64,000 nucleotides of DNA from Myxococcales bacterium (GTDB lineage: Bacteria > Myxococcota_A > Bradymonadia > UBA7976 > UBA1532). The notes under the pieces were generated by a model that saw only the letters and a list, made by a program, of their open reading frames with translations, made no database searches and was not told where the DNA came from. Position 1 is the first letter of the stretch. Every line of letters starts with the position of its first letter. The stretch spans positions 124,001 through 188,000 of the forward strand of contig JACKDN010000003.1 in the NCBI GenBank assembly GCA_020633465.1, written 5' to 3'. The translations under genes and the position numbers were made by a program. Positions 58,171 to 64,000 of the stretch are shown here, in pieces.

Positions 58171-58549
58171 CCACCTTGAAGTAGGTCTTGCGGTCGTAGG
58201 GCTCGTTCAGGATGTGGAACTCCTTGCGCACCAGCCCCACGCACCCGAAGCAGTAGGTGCACTCGGCGCAGTCGGTGCACTTGACCAGGTACTGGCTGTC
58301 GACACAGCGGGCGCAGTCCTCGAGGTGGGTCGACTGGTGGCAGTCGGTGCACCGGTCGACGTGCGTGCAATGCGTGCAGCCCGTCGCGTCGGTCGCGTAG
58401 GTGCACCGATGGCAGTTCGTGCAGCCGGTGCAGAACATACAGTGGCTGCAGTTGTCACAGGCCTCGGATTGGTAGCTGCCCGGGTTGCCCCGATCGCGCG
58501 CGTGGCGCTCGAGGCGGGACAGCTCGTCGAGGAAGGTTCGCTTGTCCAT
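58139..58549 (-). CDS. cysteine-rich protein (18 Cys in 136 residues)
   Basis: A 136-residue protein without signal peptide or TM. After a charged N-terminal helix (1-25), residues 31-103 are a run of Cys-x-x-Cys units with turn-like inserts of about ten residues. The chain ends Cys-Phe-Gly-Cys-Val-Gly-Leu, Glu-Phe-His-Ile-Leu-Asn-Glu-Pro-Tyr and a final helix. The Cys-Phe-Gly-Cys-Val-Gly-Leu...Ile-Leu-Asn tail recalls uncharacterised Cys-rich proteins of candidate phyla, from memory. The periodicity suggests a Cys-lined solenoid holding zinc or Fe-S clusters. Two Cys-x-x-Cys-His motifs are present, but the cytoplasmic location argues against heme c. TAGGAT lies eight bases before the ATG. 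Function unknown. Confidence 0.75.
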   Translation of the reverse strand: MDKRTFLDELSRLERHARDRGNPGSYQSEACDNCSHCMFCTGCTNCHRCTYATDATGCTHCTHVDRCTDCHQSTHLEDCARCVDSQYLVKCTDCAECTYCFGCVGLVRKEFHILNEPYDRKTYFKVVKALRAEMGM

Positions 58550-58716
58550 GGCGCGGCATCCTACCCGGCCCGGCGCGAAGGCGCACCGTTCACGCGGGCT
58601 CGGCGTCGCGCCGGCGACGTTCCGCTCGCAGCGGAAGATCGCAGCCGGGCCGTCGGCGCGAGGGGCGCGTAGGTGGGCGGCATGCAAGGGCTTTCCCCTC
58701 CCGGCGCCCCCGGGGG

Positions 58717-58760
58717 GTGTCGGCCGACACATTGACGCGCCGCCGAGGGCGCAGAAGAAT
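58717..58760 (+). promoter_or_regulatory. promoter with 14-bp palindromic operator upstream of the second archaemetzincin gene
   Basis: A perfect palindrome GTGTCGGCCGACAC (58717-58730) is followed one base later by TTGACG (58732-58737), 17 bases and AAGAAT (58755-58760, four of six). A dimeric regulator bound to the palindrome would touch the -35. The 271-bp gap 58550-58820 otherwise holds only the leaderless-type promoter of the Cys-rich gene. Confidence 0.5.
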
Positions 58761-58820
58761 CGTGCAACTGCCCGTCGGGCAAGCGTTTTGCGTGGCACGG
58801 GCGGGGGAGGGACGCGAGCG

Positions 58821-59936
58821 GTGCACGGCCGGCGCGCGATGTGGAGGGCGGCGATGGTGGCGGTGCTGGCGGCGCCGCTGGCCGCCTGGGCCGCGCCGCC
58901 GCCCCCCTCGGTCGTCCGCCCCACCTACTACGTGCAACCCCTGGGCGAGGTCGCCGACGCCCACGCGCGCTTCGCCTGCCGCGTCGTCCGCGAGACCTTC
59001 GACCTGCCCTGCCACGTGCTGCGCGCCCGCCCGCTGCCGCGCAGCGCCCTCGACCGTCGCCGCAACCAGTACGACGCCGACGCCCTCGTCGCCCAGCTCT
59101 TCGACCAGCTGCCCCACGATGGCGCCGGCCTGGTGGCCATCACCAACGGCGATCTGTTCGAGCGCGGCCAGACGCGCTTCGTCTTCGGCCTGGCCAGCCT
59201 GGTCGATCACGTCGGCGTCGTCTCGCTGGCCCGCTACCGCGGCACCTGGTGGGGCGACACCGTCGACGCGGTGCGCTTCTACGAGCGCTACTACAAGGTG
59301 CTGGTGCACGAGGTCGGCCACACGCTGGGCCGCGCCCACTGCGAGAACCGCCACTGCGCCATGCGCGACGACCGCACCCTGGCCGATCTGGACGCCTCGC
59401 CCCAGCGCTTCTGCGCGAAGTGCCGGGACGCGCTGACGGCGGCGGCCCGCGAGAACCCCGGCACCGCGATGTGGCACTACACGCGCGGGCACGGCCACCT
59501 GAACCGCGGTCGCTTCGCCCGCGCGGTGTACCACTTCCAGCGCGCGGTCGAGCTGCGGCCGGGCGACGCCAAGATGGTCAACGACCTGGGCGTCGCCTAC
59601 CTGCGGCGCGGCGACACCGGGCGCGCGCTGTGGACCTTCCGCGAGGCGGCCCGCCTCGATCCTGCCTTCGCCAACCCGCGCTACAACGAGGGCCTGGTGT
59701 TCCTCGGCGCCGGCGATCCGCGGCGCGCCGCGCACGCGTTCGAGGACGCGCTGACCGCCGAGCCCACCTGGGCGCTGGCCCACAAGCAGCTCGGCGAGCT
59801 GTACCACCTGGTGCTGGGGGAGGAGGCGCGGGCGCTGGCGCACTACCAGGCCTACCTCGAGACGCACGGCGACGATCGCGGCGTGGCGGATCAGGTGCGG
59901 ATGATCAAGGGCGGCGGCCGCGCCGCGGCGCCCTGA
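58821..59936 (+). CDS. archaemetzincin-like metalloprotease with TPR domain
   Basis: A 371-residue exported protein: signal peptide ending near Ala-Trp-Ala (residue 24). The archaemetzincin core has HEVGH at 163-167, His173 and Cys174, Cys-x4-Cys-Ala-Met, and Cys-Ala-Lys-Cys 16 residues after the Met. It is thus a complete catalytic and structural zinc set. TPR units follow from about residue 210 (Arg-Ala-Val-Tyr-His-Phe-Gln-Arg-Ala; Asn-Asp-Leu-Gly-Val-Ala-Tyr-Leu). GTG 58821 is preferred, with GGAGG ten bases upstream; ATG 58839 is possible. Protease activity is inferred from family motifs; physiological substrates of bacterial archaemetzincins are unknown. It has a paralogue at 53135. Confidence 0.8.
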   Translation: MHGRRAMWRAAMVAVLAAPLAAWAAPPPPSVVRPTYYVQPLGEVADAHARFACRVVRETFDLPCHVLRARPLPRSALDRRRNQYDADALVAQLFDQLPHDGAGLVAITNGDLFERGQTRFVFGLASLVDHVGVVSLARYRGTWWGDTVDAVRFYERYYKVLVHEVGHTLGRAHCENRHCAMRDDRTLADLDASPQRFCAKCRDALTAAARENPGTAMWHYTRGHGHLNRGRFARAVYHFQRAVELRPGDAKMVNDLGVAYLRRGDTGRALWTFREAARLDPAFANPRYNEGLVFLGAGDPRRAAHAFEDALTAEPTWALAHKQLGELYHLVLGEEARALAHYQAYLETHGDDRGVADQVRMIKGGGRAAAP

Positions 59937-59951
59937 GCCCCCGCCGGCGCC

Positions 59952-61814
59952 TCAGGGCCGGCCCGTCTCACCCTTGTCGTACACGGCCCAATAGGGGATG
60001 TGGTTGCCGCTGCGCAGGCTCTGGTAGGGCAGCCAGAAGGCCGGCGACGAGGGGTCGGTGCCCGGCTCGGCGTGCGGATCGATGCCGGTCACCCAGATCT
60101 GCGGCGTCGGCGAGTCGGTGCCCTCGTTGAACAGCTGGTGGCCGTAGTCGCGCTGGCTGCTGAAGGCCAGCCACATGCGGCCGCGCCGGTCGGTCGGCGC
60201 CCACTTCGGCCAGCTGTTGCCCAGCCCCGGCTCGCGGTTCGCGCGCTGCAGCTCGACGGGCATGTCGCCCTCGCCCCGCGTGATGAACAGCCGCGCGCTC
60301 GAGTCGCCCATCGCCGTGCCGCCCGGGTTGTCGCCGGTGCGCTCGAAGGCGATCAGGCTGCCGTCGGGCGAGAACGAGGGCTTGTCGTTGCTCTGGTCGG
60401 CGCCGGCGCGATCGACGATCAGCTCGGGCTGCGACCAGACGCCCTCGACGTTGCGCCAGATGAACAGGCTGCCCAGGTTCACGCCCTGCGGCGTCACGAT
60501 GCCGCCGAAGCCCCCGTCGGTCATCGCCGCCACCACGCGATCGCCCTGCCACGACCAGTCGGGCGAGCCGGCCTGGCCGCCCGCGATGCCGGGCAGGCGG
60601 TCGAGCTCGGCGCCGTCCTCGACGTCGCGCACCACCAGCTGGCCGCCGCTCTCGGCCACCACGCGGTCGCCCGAGGGCGCGAAGCTGGGCAGGTAGCCCA
60701 CCACGCCGCTGGGATCGTAGTTCAGCTCGCTGGGCGCCTCGATCTGCGACGTCGCCAGATCGCCGAAGGGCGGGAAGCTGGTGCGGGTGAAGGCGATGCG
60801 CTGGCCATCGCGCGACAGCGCGTGGCAGGCGGGGCAGTTGATGAAGGGGGCGACGGCGGGCGTGAGCACCGGCTCGGGCGCGGTGTCCCCCTGGGCCAGC
60901 CGCATGATGCCGCTGTCGCCGGTCGACCAGTAGTAGACGGCGCCGGTCAGCAGCGACGGATCGACGAAGATCGTGAACGTGGGTCCCTCGCAGACGGTGT
61001 CACCGCGGGCGCCGACGCCGGCGACGGTCACCTGCAGGCGGTCGTCGAGCGCGTTGCGCTTCAGCGCCTCCCAGGCGTCGCCCTCGGGCGTCACCTGATC
61101 GTCGGTGGTGTACCAGGCGATGCTCAGGTCGCCGGCCTGGAAGCGCACGCGGAAGAGGTCGTTGCCCTCGCCGTACCACTGGAAGGCGACGCCCTGGATG
61201 TTGCGGGGGAAGGCGGTCAGCGGCTCGGGGTAGACCGGGGTGGGCGCGCAGGCCCCGTCGACCGGGCCCAGGAAGCGGGTCGGGGCGTCCTCGGGGGCGC
61301 CCGGGCCGAGGACGTCCTCGAAGCTCGAGACGTCGACGAAGGCCTGGGCCTCGTCGCCCTGGTGGGTGGCGAAGACGGTGCCGCGGCCCGCGCGCCCGGC
61401 GCTGGTGAAGACGCCGTCGGCGTCGATGACGCCCAGCTCGCGGGGCTCGACGCGCCACCGCACCGCGCGCGGATCGAGGGGGATGGGATCGCCCTGCACG
61501 GGCAGGCGGCGCGCGGTGAAGGCCTGGACGGCGGGCTCGGGGCCGTCGAGCTCGAGGGTGACCCGGCCGGGGACGATCTCGAGCACGCCCTGCACCGGCT
61601 CGCCGCCGACGTCGGGGGTGACCGGCGCCGCGTCGAGCGCCGGCGACGGCTGCGCGTCGAGCAGCGGCGCGGCGTCGGGCGGCGGCATCGCGTCCACCAG
61701 CTGGCCGCCGGTGGCGTCGGGCGTGGCGCCCTGACCGGCCGCGTCGTCCGCGCCGTCGTCGCAGGCGCCCAGCGGCAGCGCCAGCAGGGCCGCAACCCAG
61801 ACCAATCTTCGCAT
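59952..61814 (-). CDS. large lipoprotein with WD40-like beta-propeller and CxxCH motif
   Basis: A 620-residue lipoprotein (lipobox Leu-Gly-Ala-Cys, residue 18). An Asp/Ala/Pro-rich linker (to about 75) leads to an Ig-like domain (about 75-165, Val-Glu-Pro...Gly-Val-Ile-Asp-Ala-Asp-Gly-Val-Phe). A middle domain follows, then Phe-Ile-Asn-Cys-Pro-Ala-Cys-His-Ala-Leu, a heme c attachment motif. A PD40/TolB-like propeller has Ser-Arg-Asp-Gly-Gln-Arg-Ile-Ala-Phe and Phe-Ser-Pro-Asp-Gly-Ser-Leu-Ile-Ala-Phe-Glu. AGGAGG sits before the ATG. Secreted or outer-membrane sensor/binding role is inferred; no enzyme motif seen. Divergent from aguA. Confidence 0.8.
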   Translation of the reverse strand: MRRLVWVAALLALPLGACDDGADDAAGQGATPDATGGQLVDAMPPPDAAPLLDAQPSPALDAAPVTPDVGGEPVQGVLEIVPGRVTLELDGPEPAVQAFTARRLPVQGDPIPLDPRAVRWRVEPRELGVIDADGVFTSAGRAGRGTVFATHQGDEAQAFVDVSSFEDVLGPGAPEDAPTRFLGPVDGACAPTPVYPEPLTAFPRNIQGVAFQWYGEGNDLFRVRFQAGDLSIAWYTTDDQVTPEGDAWEALKRNALDDRLQVTVAGVGARGDTVCEGPTFTIFVDPSLLTGAVYYWSTGDSGIMRLAQGDTAPEPVLTPAVAPFINCPACHALSRDGQRIAFTRTSFPPFGDLATSQIEAPSELNYDPSGVVGYLPSFAPSGDRVVAESGGQLVVRDVEDGAELDRLPGIAGGQAGSPDWSWQGDRVVAAMTDGGFGGIVTPQGVNLGSLFIWRNVEGVWSQPELIVDRAGADQSNDKPSFSPDGSLIAFERTGDNPGGTAMGDSSARLFITRGEGDMPVELQRANREPGLGNSWPKWAPTDRRGRMWLAFSSQRDYGHQLFNEGTDSPTPQIWVTGIDPHAEPGTDPSSPAFWLPYQSLRSGNHIPYWAVYDKGETGRP

Positions 61815-61901
61815 CGTGATCCTCCTGAGCGGCCCATGCTTCCACGAAGTCGGGGTTTCGCGAAAGACGCCAGCCCTCGGGGCGTGGCAGACTGCGCGGC
61901 C

Positions 61902-62895
61902 ATGAGCGCTGTGACGTGGCGACAGCCGGCGGAGTGGGCGGCCCATCGGGCCTGCTGGATGGGGTGGCCGGGGCACGACTGGTGGGATCCCCACCGGGCC
62001 GAGACCGAGGCGGCCTTCGTGGCCCTGGTGCGCGCGATCGCCGAGGGCGAGGCGGTGCACGTCCTCGCCCGGCCCGAGTGGGCGGACGCGGCGCGCGCGG
62101 CGCTGGGCGGCGCGGCGACGGTGCACCCGGCGCGCGTCGGCGACGTGTGGCTGCGCGACACGGCGCCCATCTTCGTCGCCGGCCCCGACGGCCCCGCGGC
62201 GGCGACCTTCCGGTTCAACGGCTGGGGCGGCAAGTACCTGTACGCCGGCGACACCGAGGTGGCGGCGCAGGTGGCGGCGCTGAGCGGGCTGCCCGCGGTC
62301 GACCACGCCTTCACGCTCGAGGGCGGCGGGGTGGACGTGGACGGCGAGGGCACCGCGATCACCACCCGCGAGTGCCTGATGAACCCCAACCGCGGCGGCG
62401 CCGACGAGGCCGTGTGGGCCGACCGCCTGCGCGCGTCGCTGGGCGTCGAGCGGGTGTTGTGGCTGGACGAGGGGCTGGCCTTCGACCACACCGACGGGCA
62501 CGTCGACGGCGTCGCCCGCTTCACCGCGCCCGGCGTCGCGGTGCGGGTGGCGTCGAGCGGGCCGGGCGATCCGCACCACGCGCGGCTCGAGGCCATCGAA
62601 CGCGCCCTGGCCGGCGCGACCGACGCGCGCGGCCGGGCGATCGAGGTGGTGCCGCTGCCCTCGCCGGGCGCCGTGCGCGCGCCCGACGGCGAGATCATGC
62701 CGGCCAGCTACGCCAACTTCTACATCGCCAACCACGCGGTCATCGTGCCCGTCTTCGGGGCGCCGACCGACGACGCGGCCTGCGGCGTGCTGCGCGACCT
62801 GTTCCCCGGCCGGCGTGTCGTGCCCTTGGACGCGCGGGCGATCGTCGTCGGCGGCGGCGCCTTCCACTGCACGACGCAGCAGCAGCCGGAGTTCG

Positions 62896-62909
<14 letters not shown>
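61902..62909 (+). CDS. aguA: agmatine deiminase
   Basis: AguA hydrolyses agmatine to N-carbamoylputrescine and ammonia. The 335-residue pentein-fold protein has the active-site Asp and Glu region (Leu-Glu-Gly-Gly-Gly-Val-Asp-Val-Asp-Gly-Glu-Gly), His in Asp-His-Thr-Asp-Gly-His-Val-Asp and the catalytic Cys in Gly-Gly-Gly-Ala-Phe-His-Cys-Thr-Thr-Gln-Gln. ATG at 61902, as the upstream open frame is antisense to the lipoprotein. It overlaps the aguB start; the two act in sequence. Confidence 0.95.
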
Positions 62910-63792
<883 letters not shown>

Positions 63793-64000
63793 CGGCGCAC
63801 GAGGGCGCGCGCGGTGTTCATGACGTGCATGCGCAGCGTGTCGGGATCCGCCTCGTCGTGCGCCGACGCGTAGAGCGTGGCGAGGGCCCCGAGGGCCTCG
63901 CCGAGCGCGGCGCGCTGGGCGGCCAGCTGCTCGTTCAGATCGACCAGGCGTTGGTTCGCGCCGCCCAGCCGGCTGGCCAGGGCGCGCAGGGCCTTGGCTT

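Noticed and set aside
58139..58549. Multiheme cytochrome c
   Set aside because: Two Cys-x-x-Cys-His motifs exist, but there is no export signal and most Cys pairs lack His.

Overview
This window is a very GC-rich chromosomal segment surrounding a replication origin. It looks like a Myxococcota-type (former Deltaproteobacteria) bacterium. The evidence is high GC, many short-lipobox lipoproteins, a sigma-54 enhancer-binding regulator next to multidomain kinases, DUF4912, DUF4340 and Tim44-like families, and a fosfomycin-insensitive-type MurA. The phylum call is inference. I saw no rRNA, tRNA, CRISPR array, IS element or prophage.

1-17.7 kb, origin and housekeeping. A leftward block (gyrB, jag, yidC, yidD, rnpA, rpmH) diverges from a rightward block (dnaA, dnaN, recF, murA). 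The 638-bp dnaA-dnaN gap holds DnaA-box-like sites and a less GC-rich stretch, and is the best oriC candidate. gyrB lies beyond jag, and murA occupies the place after recF where gyrB often sits. metK, a lipoprotein, proB and a ComF-type phosphoribosyltransferase follow.

17.7-31.2 kb. This region holds truD, an EtfD-like membrane Fe-S oxidoreductase, an M28 peptidase, a coupled string (UvrD-type helicase, Tim44-like protein, lipoprotein), a GH57-like/DUF4912 pair, and a three-gene regulatory set of lone receiver, receiver-PAS-kinase and sigma-54 activator.

31.2-42.1 kb. proA-rsfS-rlmH form one operon. A Gly/Pro-repeat lipoprotein carries a frameshift. Next come a TPR protein, a GAF-PAS kinase, a Pal lipoprotein with five four-Cys repeats and its YbgF-like partner, a heme-motif lipoprotein, a DsbA-like oxidoreductase and folK.

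42.1-53.1 kb. One leftward operon joins a minimal chemotaxis set (MCP, cheW, cheA) to nickel-pincer cofactor genes larB and larC, and to a receiver-GAF-PAS-PAS-HisKA protein with no ATPase domain. Rightward rho, rpmE and prfA follow.

53.1-64 kb. This is the least ordinary part. Two archaemetzincin-TPR proteins flank a compact flagellar-type export gate (fliO, fliP, fliQ, fliR) whose flhB is broken in three places, plus an 18-cysteine protein of unknown role. A large WD40-like lipoprotein, the agmatine-to-putrescine pair aguA-aguB and a partial gene end the window.

Two window-wide points. Several start codons sit 7-8 bases after a -10-like hexamer and lack a Shine-Dalgarno sequence, which suggests leaderless transcripts. 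The frameshifts in GC-rich repeats could be real decay or sequencing errors, and only read-level data would tell.
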